Shown: in pieces, positions 19,838 to 28,028 of the stretch
How positions within the stretch are numbered: position 1 is the first letter of the stretch
Layout of the letters: each line of letters opens with the position of its first letter
Source: an uncultured beta proteobacterium
Lineage (GTDB): Bacteria; Pseudomonadota; Gammaproteobacteria; Burkholderiales; Rhodocyclaceae
Reading direction: 5' to 3'
NCBI GenBank assembly: GCA_903848955.1
Contig: CAINHS010000005.1
Location: 1-50,154 of the forward strand
DNA length: 50,154 nt
The notes under the pieces: model-generated
Told to the model about the DNA's origin: nothing
What the model saw: only the letters and a program-made list of their open reading frames with translations
The model's database searches: none
Translations under genes and position numbers: made by a program

Positions 19838-20644
19838 ATGAAGCGCGTTGTATTCAACCAGAAGGGCGGTGTCGGCAAGAGCACCATCACCTGCAATCTC
19901 GCCGCCATCGCCGCCGCGCGCGGCGCCCGTACCCTGGTGATCGATCTCGATCCGCAGGCCAATTCGACGCAGTACCTGCTGGGTGCGGGGGCCGGGGAGC
20001 TGGAACTCACTGCCAACGAGTTCTTCGACCAGATGCTGAGCTTCAAGCTGCGGCCGCTGCCGACCGAGGATTTCATTACCGCGACGCCCTTCGAAAACCT
20101 GTCCATCCTGCCCTCGGGGCCGGCGCTGGAGGAACTCCAGGCCAAGCTCGAGTCGCGCTACAAGATCTACAAGCTGCGCGAAGCCCTCGACGCCCTCGAA
20201 GGCTACGACGAAATCTGGATCGACACGCCGCCGGCGCTGCACTTCTACACCCGCTCGGCGCTGATCGCCGCCGACGCCTGCCTGATCCCCTTCGACTGCG
20301 ACGAATTCGCCCGCCGCGCGCTCTACAACCTGCTCGACAACGTCGGCGAAATCCGCGCCGACCACAATCCCGGGCTGGAGGTCGAGGGCATCATCATCAA
20401 CCAGTTCCAGGCCCGCGCCAGCCTGCCGCAGCAGATCATCAGCGAGTTGCGCGAAGAAGGCCTGCCGGTGCTGGCGTCCTTCCTCTCCTCCTCGGTCCGC
20501 ATCAAGGAATCGCACCAGCAGGCCAAGCCGATGATCCACCTCGACCGCAGCCACAAGCTGGCGCTGGAATTCGGCGCGCTGTTCGACGAGCTGGAAGCGG
20601 CGAAGAAGGTCCGCGCCAAGGCGGCGGCGAAGAAACGGGCGTGA
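19838..20644 (+). CDS. ParA-family ATPase paired with a glycine-rich protein
   Basis: The 268-aa product follows AAAGGCGG and ATG. It has the deviant Walker A (NQKGGVGKSTITCNL, starting near residue 7), LVIDLDPQANSTQYLLG, and Walker B EIWIDTPPALHFYTRSAL. The C-terminus is a basic, Ala/Lys-rich tail. It resembles chromosome- or plasmid-type ParA/Soj ATPases, yet no parB or parS-like site is visible. The downstream gene overlaps as GTGA and is a membrane-anchored glycine-rich protein, which suggests a shared function. It is divergent from maeB. Confidence 0.88.
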   Translation: MKRVVFNQKGGVGKSTITCNLAAIAAARGARTLVIDLDPQANSTQYLLGAGAGELELTANEFFDQMLSFKLRPLPTEDFITATPFENLSILPSGPALEELQAKLESRYKIYKLREALDALEGYDEIWIDTPPALHFYTRSALIAADACLIPFDCDEFARRALYNLLDNVGEIRADHNPGLEVEGIIINQFQARASLPQQIISELREEGLPVLASFLSSSVRIKESHQQAKPMIHLDRSHKLALEFGALFDELEAAKKVRAKAAAKKRA

Positions 20645-21318
20645 TTCCGGCGCTCGCGCTGGGTGCCGTCCTGACCATCGTGCTGATGGTGGTCAGGTCG
20701 CGTTACCTGCGCCTCAAGCGCGACCGCTACATACGCGACTTCCAGCTACCCCGGGGGCTCTACGAGCGGCTGAAGAAGCGCCGCCCCGAACTGGACATGA
20801 AGGACTGCGCGCTGGTCGGGCGCGGCCTGCGGCAGTTCTTCCTCGCCTACCAGCATTCGGGAAGGAAATTCGTCTCCATGCCCTCGCAGGTGGTCGACGA
20901 CCTTTGGCATGAGTTCATCCTCTACACCAAGGCCTACGACGCTTTCTGCCGCCAGGCCTTCGGCAGCTTCCTGCACCACACGCCGGCCGTGGTGCTCGGC
21001 CCCGGGAAGCGCGACAACGAAGGCCTGCGCCGCGTCTGGTGGCATGTCTGCAAGGAGGAGAACATCGACCCGGCCAAGGCGCTGCGACTGCCGCTCCTGT
21101 TCGCGCTCGATTCGAAGCTCGGCATCGGCGACGGCTTCGTCTATGTACCTGACTGCAAGTCGCTGCAACGCGATGGAGCGGGGAACATCCACTGCGGCTC
21201 GGATTTCGGCGACAGTTCGGTGGATGGCTGCACCGATGGTTTCGGCGACAGCGATGGCGGCGGGGATGGTGGTGATGGAGGCGACGGGGGTGGCGGCTGC
21301 GGGGGTGGCGGCGACTGA
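20641..21318 (+). CDS. Membrane-anchored glycine-rich domain protein
   Basis: GTG 20641 overlaps the ParA stop. The 225-aa product starts with one hydrophobic helix (residues 2-18) and a basic stretch. Its middle contains the pattern MPSQVVDDLWHEFILYTKAY followed by FCRQAFGSFLHH, known from bacterial glycine-rich domain-containing proteins of unknown function. The last 40 residues are almost only Gly, Asp, Ser and Cys, ending GGGGCGGGGD. I cannot name a function. Coupling to a ParA ATPase is the main clue, and the His/Trp/Cys content of the middle domain could bind a metal. Confidence 0.75.
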   Translation: MIPALALGAVLTIVLMVVRSRYLRLKRDRYIRDFQLPRGLYERLKKRRPELDMKDCALVGRGLRQFFLAYQHSGRKFVSMPSQVVDDLWHEFILYTKAYDAFCRQAFGSFLHHTPAVVLGPGKRDNEGLRRVWWHVCKEENIDPAKALRLPLLFALDSKLGIGDGFVYVPDCKSLQRDGAGNIHCGSDFGDSSVDGCTDGFGDSDGGGDGGDGGDGGGGCGGGGD

Positions 21319-21367
21319 GCGGTGCATCGCGCGCACCGGCCTCCAGTAATCCGCTATCCTTTCACCC

Positions 21368-22210
21368 ATGCAAGTCGTCCTCATCAGCGGTCTTTCCGGT
21401 TCCGGCAAATCCATCGCCCTCAACGTGCTGGAGGATGCCGGCTACTACTGCGTCGATAATCTGCCGGCGCCGCTGCTGTCCGACCTGGTCGGGCAGTTGC
21501 GGCTGGAAGGCCATGATCTGGTGGCGGTCGCCGTGGATATGCGCGGCGGGTCGAGCATTGCGGCGCTGCCACTGCAATTGCGCAACCTGGAAGCGGAGGG
21601 CATCACGCTGCGCTTCGTGTTTCTCGACGCGCGCGACGATGTGCTGATCCAGCGTTTTTCGGAAACGCGGCGCCGCCATCCGCTGGCCGGCGACGACGTG
21701 ACGCTGGGAGAAGCCATTTCCCGCGAACGCGAGGCGCTGGAGACGCTGGCTTCGCTCGGTCACCACATCGACACCAGCAACCTGCGGCCCAACGCGCTGC
21801 GCGCCAGCATCAAGGAGTTTGCGGCGCTGGACGAGCGCAGCGGGCTGACGCTGCTGTTCGAATCCTTCGGTTTCAAGAACGGCATTCCGCTCGATGCCGA
21901 TCTGGTGTTCGACGTGCGCTGCCTGCCCAATCCGCATTACGACCCGTTGCTGCGCCCGCTCACCGGGCGCGATGTCGAGGTGATCCGCTTCCTCGAAGCG
22001 GAGCCCGAAGTTTCGCGCATGGAGGCCGACCTGCGCCGCTTCATCGGCGACTGGCTGCCGGCTTACATCCGCGACAACCGGTCCTACCTGACGGTGGGCA
22101 TCGGCTGCACCGGGGGCCAGCACCGCTCGGTGTATCTTGCCGAAAGGCTCGCTGCACATTTTCGCGAATCAGCCAGAGTGCTGGTGCGGCATCGCAGCCT
22201 GATCGAATGA
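21368..22210 (+). CDS. rapZ: RNase adapter protein RapZ
   Basis: The 280-aa product is full length for RapZ/YvcJ. Walker A is at residues 8-15 (GLSGSGKS) and the N-terminal kinase-like fold continues with [14 protein letters not shown]. The C-terminal RNA- and metabolite-binding domain shows [30 protein letters not shown] and [19 protein letters not shown]. In enterobacteria RapZ senses glucosamine-6-phosphate and recruits RNase E to the sRNA GlmZ; in betaproteobacteria the RNA target is less clear. It opens a four-gene overlapping operon. The usual rpoN-ptsN-hprK neighbours are absent from the window. Confidence 0.95.
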   Translation: MQVVLISGLSGSGKSIALNVLEDAGYYCVDNLPAPLLSDLVGQLRLEGHDLVAVAVDMRGGSSIAALPLQLRNLEAEGITLRFVFLDARDDVLIQRFSETRRRHPLAGDDVTLGEAISREREALETLASLGHHIDTSNLRPNALRASIKEFAALDERSGLTLLFESFGFKNGIPLDADLVFDVRCLPNPHYDPLLRPLTGRDVEVIRFLEAEPEVSRMEADLRRFIGDWLPAYIRDNRSYLTVGIGCTGGQHRSVYLAERLAAHFRESARVLVRHRSLIE

Positions 22211-22653
22211 AGGACCGTGTTCCCGATGGCTTGCGTGAGCTGCTGGCGCAGGCCGCGGGCGCGGGCCAGGCGGCCTGGCATACGCTGCTGAAGCCCGGCG
22301 ACCGGGCGCTGCTGCTGGCTGCCGTGATGCTCGTCGCGGCGTCCTATCCGCTGCTGTGGCGCGGCGGAGTGGCAGATCGCGCCATCGTCAAGCGCGACGG
22401 CCAGCTGGTCACCGAACTGGCGCTGAACGCATCGCGCAAGTACGAGGTCACCGGCGCCATCGGCACCACGGTGATCGAAGTGCAACCCGGCCGCGCCCGC
22501 GTGGTTTCCGATCCCGGACCGCGCCAGTACTGCGTGCAGCAGGGCTGGCTGACGCGCGCCAATGCGGTTGCCATCTGCGCGCCGAATCACGTCACGCTGC
22601 AGCTTGCCGGAGGCAGCGGCCGGAATGGCGGTTATGACACCCTCAACTATTGA
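22207..22653 (+). CDS. NusG-domain-II-like membrane protein
   Basis: ATG 22207 overlaps the rapZ stop (ATGA). The 148-aa product has a membrane helix at about residues 37-53 and then a small beta domain with [34 protein letters not shown] and [20 protein letters not shown]. This is the pattern of NusG domain II (DUF1312-like) proteins, which face the periplasm and are commonly encoded beside Gx-type transporter genes, as here. The biochemical function is not established. Confidence 0.82.
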   Translation: MKDRVPDGLRELLAQAAGAGQAAWHTLLKPGDRALLLAAVMLVAASYPLLWRGGVADRAIVKRDGQLVTELALNASRKYEVTGAIGTTVIEVQPGRARVVSDPGPRQYCVQQGWLTRANAVAICAPNHVTLQLAGGSGRNGGYDTLNY

Positions 22654-23167
22654 ACTGCCGGTCACCGCCGACGACTACCGCATCGCGCGCTATGCGGCGG
22701 CGGCGATCGCGCTGACCGTGGCCGAGGCGGCGCTGCCGAGCCCTTTGCCCGGCATCAAGCCGGGCCTGGCCAACATCATCGTGCTGGTGGTGCTGGCGCG
22801 CTACGGCTGGCGCGATGCGGCCTGGGTCAGCCTGCTGCGCGTGGTGGCGGGAAGCCTGGTGATCGGCCAGTTCCTGGCGCCCGGATTTTTCCTGGCGCTG
22901 GCCGGGGCGCTCGCCAGCCTGGCCGTGCTGGCGCTGGCGCAGCATCTGCCGCCGCGTTTCTTCGGCCCGGTTTCGGCCAGCGTGCTGGCGGCTTTCGCCC
23001 ACATCGGCGGGCAGATCGCATTGGCCCGGGCCTGGCTGGTGCCGCATGACGGCGTGTTTTATCTGCTGCCGCTGTTCGCCACGGCGGCGCTGGTTTTCGG
23101 CACCATCAACGGCCTGGTCGCGGCGCGCCTTCTGGCCGCGCCGGCGGGGTTGAAGGCCGGGTCATGA
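22634..23167 (+). CDS. Gx transporter family membrane protein (Hpre_diP_synt_I)
   Basis: ATG 22634 overlaps the preceding gene by 20 bases; ATG 22625 is an equally possible start. The product is about 177 aa with five or six hydrophobic segments. The diagnostic part is SPLPGIKPGLANIIVLVVLA followed by ARYGWRDAAWVSLLRVV, the core of proteins once annotated as heptaprenyl diphosphate synthase component I. They look like substrate-binding (S) components of ECF-type importers, but the substrate is unknown. The pairing with a NusG-domain-II protein is a recurrent one. Confidence 0.85.
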   Translation: MTPSTIELPVTADDYRIARYAAAAIALTVAEAALPSPLPGIKPGLANIIVLVVLARYGWRDAAWVSLLRVVAGSLVIGQFLAPGFFLALAGALASLAVLALAQHLPPRFFGPVSASVLAAFAHIGGQIALARAWLVPHDGVFYLLPLFATAALVFGTINGLVAARLLAAPAGLKAGS

Positions 23168-23778
23168 TCATTCCGCTGTTCCCGCTGCAGTCGGTGCTGT
23201 TCCCCGGCGGCAGGCTGCCGCTGAGGATTTTCGAGCAGCGCTACATGGACATGGCCAAGGTCTGCCTCAAGGAATCGGGCTCCTTCGGCGTCTGCCTGAT
23301 TGCGAGCGGCGAGGAGGTTCTCGAAGGCACGCCGCGCGCCGCGCGCAAGCCCGCCGAGCCGAATGCCGTCGGCACGCTGGCACACATCGCCGATTGGGAC
23401 ATGCAGCAACTGGGTGTGCTCGAGATCGTCGCTCAGGGCGGCGAGCGTTTTCGCTTGCTGCGTCACTGGAGCGAGGAATCCGGGCTGTTGCGCGGCGAGA
23501 TCGAACTGATCGCCGCTCCCGCCGCGCTGCCGGTGCCCGGCCCCTATGTGCGGCTGGTGCCGTTGTTGCGCGCCATCATCGATGAGATGGGCGCTGCCCG
23601 TGCGCCCGCCACGCCACACCGTTTCTTCGACGCCGGCTGGGTGGGCATGCGTTATGCCGAAGTGTTGCCGATACCGGTTGTCGCCCGACAGAAGCTGCTG
23701 GAGATCGAAGACAGCATCGACCGCCTCGAAATCATCTACCGCTTCCTCGAAAGCAAGGGCTTGCTGCCCGACGCCTGA
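23164..23778 (+). CDS. Lon N-terminal (substrate-binding) domain protein
   Basis: ATG 23164 overlaps the previous stop (ATGA). The 204-aa product carries only the Lon N-terminal domain: IPLFPLQSVLFPGGRLPLRIFEQRYMDM style opening (residues 2-30), GSFGVCLIASGEEV, GTLAHIADWDM and GERFRLL, with a helical C-terminus ending IYRFLESKGLLPDA. No AAA+ or protease domain follows, which is normal for this stand-alone bacterial family of unknown function. It is the last gene of the rapZ operon and its 3' end overlaps mutY on the opposite strand by 43 bases. Confidence 0.9.
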   Translation: MIIPLFPLQSVLFPGGRLPLRIFEQRYMDMAKVCLKESGSFGVCLIASGEEVLEGTPRAARKPAEPNAVGTLAHIADWDMQQLGVLEIVAQGGERFRLLRHWSEESGLLRGEIELIAAPAALPVPGPYVRLVPLLRAIIDEMGAARAPATPHRFFDAGWVGMRYAEVLPIPVVARQKLLEIEDSIDRLEIIYRFLESKGLLPDA

Positions 23779-24815
23779 ACCTGCTCGAGGATGCGCCGGA
23801 CCGGCGCGGGCAGCGCTGCCGCGGCTGTGGCGTCGAGGTCCAGCCATTGCCATCGCGGTTCCATGGCCGCATGACCAGGCGTCACGTCCAATACGATGGG
23901 CGAGATGTGCAGGCGAAAATGGCTGAAGGCATGCACCACAACCGGTGCCGCGGAAGCTTCGCCGACACGGCAGCCGAAGCTGCGCGCGGCCCATTCCTGC
24001 GCATCGGCCTCTTCGGGCAGTTCCGGCAGCGACAGCAGTCCGCCCCAGATGCCGCTCGGCGGCCGGGTTTCGAGCAGCACGCGCTTGCCGTCGCGCAGCA
24101 CCAGCAGCGTTGCCTTGCGCTCGGGAATGACGCGGCGCGGCCTGGCCTCGGGCAACCCGGCGGTGCGGCCGGTGGCGCGGGCGACGCAGGGCCCGGTGAG
24201 CGGGCAATCCCCGCAACGCGGCCTGCTGCGAGTGCACAGCATGGCGCCGAGATCCATCTGCGCCTGGTTGTAGATTGCACCCTGACGCTTTGGCATCAGT
24301 TCCTCCGCCAATGACCAGAGACGTTTTTCCACCGCGCCGCTGCCGGGAACGCCCCCGATGCCGAAGGTGCGGCAGAGTACCCGCTTGACGTTGCCGTCGA
24401 GAATCGGGGCGTGTGCGCCGAAGCAGAAGGTGGCGATGGAATTGGCGGTGGAGCGGCCGATGCCGGGCAGTTGCGCGATCATTTCCGGGTCGCGCGGGAA
24501 TTTTCCGGCGTGTTGTTCGATCACGCCGCGCGCCGCGGCATGCAGGTTGCGCGCCCTGGCGTAGTAGCCGAGCCCGCTCCACAGTGCCATGACGTCTTCG
24601 ACCGGCGCCGCGGCGAGGTCGGCCAGCAGCGGAAAGCGCTCGAGGAAGCGCAGGTAGTAGGGAATCACCGTCGCCACCTGAGTCTGCTGCAACATGATTT
24701 CCGACAGCCAGACGCGGTAGGGATCGCGGGTGTTCTGCCACGGCAGATCGTGGCGGCCGTGGCGCTTGTGCCAGCGGATCAGGCGGGAGGCGAAATCGCT
24801 TACCACGGCGGGCAC
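23736..24815 (-). CDS. mutY: Adenine DNA glycosylase MutY
   Basis: The product is about 359 aa. It has the catalytic Glu in LSEIMLQQTQV, the helix-hairpin-helix LPGIGRSTANSI, the catalytic Asp in ILDGNVKRV and the 4Fe-4S ligands C-x6-C-x2-C-x5-C in CTRSRPRCGDCPLTGPC. A C-terminal NUDIX-like domain (FSHFRLHISP) reads 8-oxoG. It removes adenine mispaired with 8-oxoguanine. The start is GTG, at either 24815 or 24806; both lie inside an inverted-repeat element, so the repeat supplies the initiation codon and the first few residues. The 3' end overlaps the convergent Lon-domain gene. Confidence 0.95.
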   Translation of the reverse strand: MPAVVSDFASRLIRWHKRHGRHDLPWQNTRDPYRVWLSEIMLQQTQVATVIPYYLRFLERFPLLADLAAAPVEDVMALWSGLGYYARARNLHAAARGVIEQHAGKFPRDPEMIAQLPGIGRSTANSIATFCFGAHAPILDGNVKRVLCRTFGIGGVPGSGAVEKRLWSLAEELMPKRQGAIYNQAQMDLGAMLCTRSRPRCGDCPLTGPCVARATGRTAGLPEARPRRVIPERKATLLVLRDGKRVLLETRPPSGIWGGLLSLPELPEEADAQEWAARSFGCRVGEASAAPVVVHAFSHFRLHISPIVLDVTPGHAAMEPRWQWLDLDATAAAALPAPVRRILEQVQASGSKPLLSRKR

Positions 24816-24871
24816 GGCGTCACGGCGAGAGACAAGAACATGAATCGGTTTTCCGCCGTGCCCGCCGTGGT
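24802..24871. repeat. Inverted repeat of CACGGCG units (copy 2)
   Basis: The arms 24802-24819 (ACCACGGCGGGCACGGCG) and 24854-24871 are perfect 18-base reverse complements around a 34-base loop; a third unit TCACGGCG extends the left arm. The element reaches exactly from the mutY start codon region to the purT stop codon. Unit sequence and layout match the copy at 16347-16423. Confidence 0.85.
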
Positions 24872-26085
24872 TAATCGCATTTGACCGGTTTTACCCGGCT
24901 TGCGGCAAGCCTGGCGCGTGCCCTCGCCTCGTCGGTGGTGTCGGCGTTGGCCACCGCCACACCCATGCGCCGCTTGAGAAAACTCTCCGGCTTGCCGAAC
25001 AGCCGCAGGTCGGATTCCGGCACTTGCAATGCCTCGGCGACACCCTCGAAGGCGATGCCTTTTTCCGCCAGGCCGCCGTAGATGACCGCCGATGCGCCCG
25101 GGCGGCGCAGCGAAGTATCGACCGGCAGGCCGAGGATGGCGCGGGCATGCAGTTCGAATTCCGACAGGCGCTGCGTCGCCAGCGTCACCAGACCCGTGTC
25201 GTGCGGCCGCGGGCTGACTTCGGAGAACCATACCTGGTCGCCCCTGACGAACAGTTCGACGCCGAAAATGCCGCGTCCGCCGAGCTTGCCGGTGACCGCA
25301 CGGGCGATGTCGCGCGACTTCTGCAGCGCGACCGGCGTCATCGCCATCGGCTGCCAGGATTCGACGTAGTCGCCATTCACCTGGACATGGCCGATCGGCT
25401 CGCAGAAGAAGGTTTCCACTTCGCCCGAGGCGCCCACGGCGCGAACGGTGAGTTGGGTGATCTCGTAGTCGAAGTCGATGAAGCCCTCGACGATAACTTT
25501 CCCGGCACCGACCCTGCCGCCGGCCTGGGCGTAGTCCCACGCCTTCTGCACATCGGCCTGCGATTTCAGCAGCGACTGGCCCTTGCCTGAGGATGACATG
25601 ACCGGTTTGACGATGCAGGGGAAGCCTATGCTGTCATCAATGGCCGCCTGCAGTTCGGCCAGTGTGTCGGCGAACTTGTAGGCTGAGGTCGCCAGGCCGA
25701 GTTCCTCGGCGGCCAGGCGCCGTATCCCTTCGCGGTTCATGGTCAGTTGCGCGGCGCGTGCGGTCGGGATGATTTCTGCCAAGCCCTCCTGCTCGATCTC
25801 GACCAGCGTTGCCGTGGCGATGGCCTCGATCTCCGGCACCACCAGATGCGGCTTCTCCTTTTCAATCAACGCGCGCAGGGCGGCGCCGTCGGTCATGGCG
25901 ACGACGTGGCTGCGGTGCGCCACCTGCATGCCGGGGGCATCGGCATAGCGATCGACGCCGATCACTTCGCAACCCAGACGCTGCAATGCGATAATTACTT
26001 CCTTGCCCAGTTCGCCGCAGCCCAGCAGCATGACGCGCGTGGCGGACGGCGACAGCGGGGTGCCGATTCGTTTCATGATGCCCAT
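24871..26085 (-). CDS. purT: Formate-dependent GAR transformylase PurT
   Basis: ATG 26085 follows a GGGAG ribosome site and gives 404 aa. The protein is an ATP-grasp enzyme: an N-terminal Rossmann-like part ([20 protein letters not shown]), the ATP-binding core ([16 protein letters not shown]), and the metal/active-site stretch ([20 protein letters not shown]). It makes formyl-GAR from GAR, formate and ATP in purine synthesis. Its stop codon lies in the right arm of the inverted repeat shared with mutY. The promoter must lie in the 56-base gap to the divergent flavin reductase gene. Confidence 0.95.
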   Translation of the reverse strand: MGIMKRIGTPLSPSATRVMLLGCGELGKEVIIALQRLGCEVIGVDRYADAPGMQVAHRSHVVAMTDGAALRALIEKEKPHLVVPEIEAIATATLVEIEQEGLAEIIPTARAAQLTMNREGIRRLAAEELGLATSAYKFADTLAELQAAIDDSIGFPCIVKPVMSSSGKGQSLLKSQADVQKAWDYAQAGGRVGAGKVIVEGFIDFDYEITQLTVRAVGASGEVETFFCEPIGHVQVNGDYVESWQPMAMTPVALQKSRDIARAVTGKLGGRGIFGVELFVRGDQVWFSEVSPRPHDTGLVTLATQRLSEFELHARAILGLPVDTSLRRPGASAVIYGGLAEKGIAFEGVAEALQVPESDLRLFGKPESFLKRRMGVAVANADTTDEARARARLAASRVKPVKCD

Positions 26086-26141
26086 CAGGTGCTCCCGGTA
26101 AGATTCGCCACACATTCTAGAACCACTTGACCTCAGCCCCG

Positions 26142-26633
26142 ATGAGCAATCCATCTCAGCAAAGTTTCGACACGCGCAGCCTGCGTGACGCCCTCGGCAG
26201 CTTCGCCACCGGCATCACCGTCGTCACTGCGCGCGCCGCGGACGGCCAGCCGGTGGGCGTCACCGTCAATTCCTTTGCCTCGGTCTCGCTTGATCCGCCG
26301 CTGGTGTTGTGGAGTCTGGGCATGGCGTCGCCGTCGTTGCCCGCCTTCGAGTCCTGCAGTCATTTCGCGGTCAACGTGCTGGCTGCCGACCAGGCTGAAT
26401 TCTCGCAGCGGTTTGCGCAGTCGCAGGGCGACCGTTTCGCCACCGTCGACTGGCAAACCGGTGCCGGCGGAACGCCGCTGCTGCCCGGCTGCTGCGCCTG
26501 GTTCGAGTGCCGCAACGAGATGCGCTACCCCGGCGGCGACCACCTTATCCTGGTCGGTTGCGTCGAGAACTTCCGTCGTGAAGATAAGCCGCCCTTGATT
26601 TTTCACGGCGGGCGTTATCGCACCCTGCCTTGA
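26142..26633 (+). CDS. Flavin reductase family protein
   Basis: Starting at ATG 26142 the product is 163 aa; a TTG at 26127 is possible. It has the HpaC/DIM6 flavin-reductase-like pattern: [50 protein letters not shown] and [11 protein letters not shown], with the closing FHGGRYRTL. These proteins bind FMN or FAD and reduce it with NAD(P)H, often for a two-component monooxygenase. No monooxygenase is nearby. It may be transcribed with the EamA gene 16 bases downstream. Confidence 0.9.
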   Translation: MSNPSQQSFDTRSLRDALGSFATGITVVTARAADGQPVGVTVNSFASVSLDPPLVLWSLGMASPSLPAFESCSHFAVNVLAADQAEFSQRFAQSQGDRFATVDWQTGAGGTPLLPGCCAWFECRNEMRYPGGDHLILVGCVENFRREDKPPLIFHGGRYRTLP

Positions 26634-26649
26634 CCGGACGCCGCTTCCC

Positions 26650-27576
26650 TTGACCGGCCCCGACCGGCGCAGCACGTTTCCGGACACCCCGGGCGCACCG
26701 CTTGCCGCGCGCGCCGGCTGGCTCGCGATTGCAGCCACGATCTGCATCTGGACCGGCTTCATTCTGGTGTCGCGCGCCGGCGGCAAGGGCGTGCTCACGG
26801 GTTGGGACGTCGCCGCGCTGCGCTTCGGCGTCGGCGCCCTGGTCGCCTTGTTCTTCCTTTCGCGCGTGCGTCTGCCGCCGCTCAGGGTGATTGCCCTGTT
26901 TTCGCTGTTCGGCGGCATCGGCTACGCCGTCACCGTCTATTCCGCCTTCCGCATGGCACCGGCGGCGCATGCCGCGGTGCTGATGCCGGGCGCACTGCCT
27001 TTCGAGACGGCAGTAATAGCCTGGCTGTGGCTCGGACAAGCGCCCTCGCGGATGCAGCGCATCGGGCTCGGGCTGATATTTGCCGGCATCGTGCTGACCG
27101 CCGCCGATACGTTTTCACACGGCGCGCAACTGACCGGCATGCAGATGACGGGCGATGCCTTGTTTCTCTGCGGTTCGTCGGCATGGGCGACCTTCACCCT
27201 GTTGTTGCGGCGTTATCCGATGCAACCGCTGGCGGCGACCGTCGCCATAACGCTTGGCAGTGCAATCATCTATCTGCCGGTCTGGTGGCTGTTTCTGCCG
27301 ACGACCCTGGGGCAGGCCCCCGCCGCCGAAATACTCGTGCAGGCCTTATATCAGGGCGTGCTGGTGGTGTTTGTGGCCATGCTGTTGTACGCACTGGCCG
27401 TCCGCCATCTCGGCGCACAAACCGTGGCCCTGCTGATGGCGGTGGTGCCCGGCCTTTCCGCACTGGCGGCGGTGCCGCTGCTGGATGAACCGCTGTCGGC
27501 GCTGGCCTTGGCCGGGCTGGCGGCGGTAACTGCGGGAGCGGTCGTCGGGACGCGACGGAGTCCCGAAAAGAACTGA
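26650..27576 (+). CDS. EamA/DMT-family membrane transporter
   Basis: The 308-aa product (TTG start at 26650) has about ten hydrophobic segments arranged as two EamA repeats. Typical marks are WTGFILVSRAGGKGVLTGWD in the first repeat and the QGVLVVFVAMLLYALAVRHL and SALAAVPLLDEPLSALAL stretches in the second. Such proteins are drug/metabolite exporters of the inner membrane; the substrate cannot be read from sequence. No ATG occurs near the expected N-terminus, so the start is a guess. Confidence 0.85.
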   Translation: MTGPDRRSTFPDTPGAPLAARAGWLAIAATICIWTGFILVSRAGGKGVLTGWDVAALRFGVGALVALFFLSRVRLPPLRVIALFSLFGGIGYAVTVYSAFRMAPAAHAAVLMPGALPFETAVIAWLWLGQAPSRMQRIGLGLIFAGIVLTAADTFSHGAQLTGMQMTGDALFLCGSSAWATFTLLLRRYPMQPLAATVAITLGSAIIYLPVWWLFLPTTLGQAPAAEILVQALYQGVLVVFVAMLLYALAVRHLGAQTVALLMAVVPGLSALAAVPLLDEPLSALALAGLAAVTAGAVVGTRRSPEKN

Positions 27577-27665
27577 TCGACTGCGGCCGGATATTCTGCC
27601 GTGCCGAGGTTAGTGGCTGCGCAAAGCCCGCAGATTCCCTCTGCACCGGCCGCGCAACAGGCTGT

Positions 27666-27908
27666 TCAGGCGGCCGGCCGGGCGAGGCCCCCGCTGCGCG
27701 CCGGCAAGGCCGAGGCCGCCCGGGGATTCCAGGCAAACAGCGGACGCAGGATTTCACCGAGGCTCAGCAGGGCGTGCGCGGCAGTGGCGAGCAGCAGCCG
27801 GCCATACAGGTACAAGCGCGCGGAGATGAGGCCGTTGATCCGCTGCATTTCTTCGGCACGCAACTGCCGGGCTTGTTGTTCGATGGCTGTAATGTCGAGG
27901 GGGAGCAT
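27666..27908 (-). CDS. Small helical protein, divergent from a LysR gene
   Basis: ATG 27908 has a good ribosome site (AAGGAA, 7 bases upstream) and gives 80 aa. The N-terminal part, ITAIEQQARQLRAEEMQRI, resembles the short conserved stretch of small RSP_7527/DUF1127-like proteins, followed by an amphipathic helix (RLYLYGRLLLATAAHALLSL) and an Ala/Pro/Gly-rich tail. I do not know its function. A frame extension to 27980 exists but lacks a ribosome site. Divergence from the LysR regulator suggests it is that regulator's target. Family assignment is weak. Confidence 0.55.
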   Translation of the reverse strand: MLPLDITAIEQQARQLRAEEMQRINGLISARLYLYGRLLLATAAHALLSLGEILRPLFAWNPRAASALPARSGGLARPAA

Positions 27909-28028
27909 GATTATTTCCTTATTATGTTGCGGCGCAACACCGCATGACTCCAATGTAATTACATATTGATTGAATAACAATAAGTACTAATGGAACAATT
28001 TCGATGAATATTCGTCCATAATGAAGCC
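27909..28028. promoter_or_regulatory. AT-rich divergent control region with two palindromes
   Basis: This 120-base gap between the small gene and the LysR gene is far richer in A and T than its surroundings. It contains GTTGCGGCGCAAC (27926-27938, 6-base arms) and the perfect palindrome ATGTAATTACAT (27953-27964). Either could be a LysR-type operator; the region must hold both divergent promoters. Confidence 0.5.
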
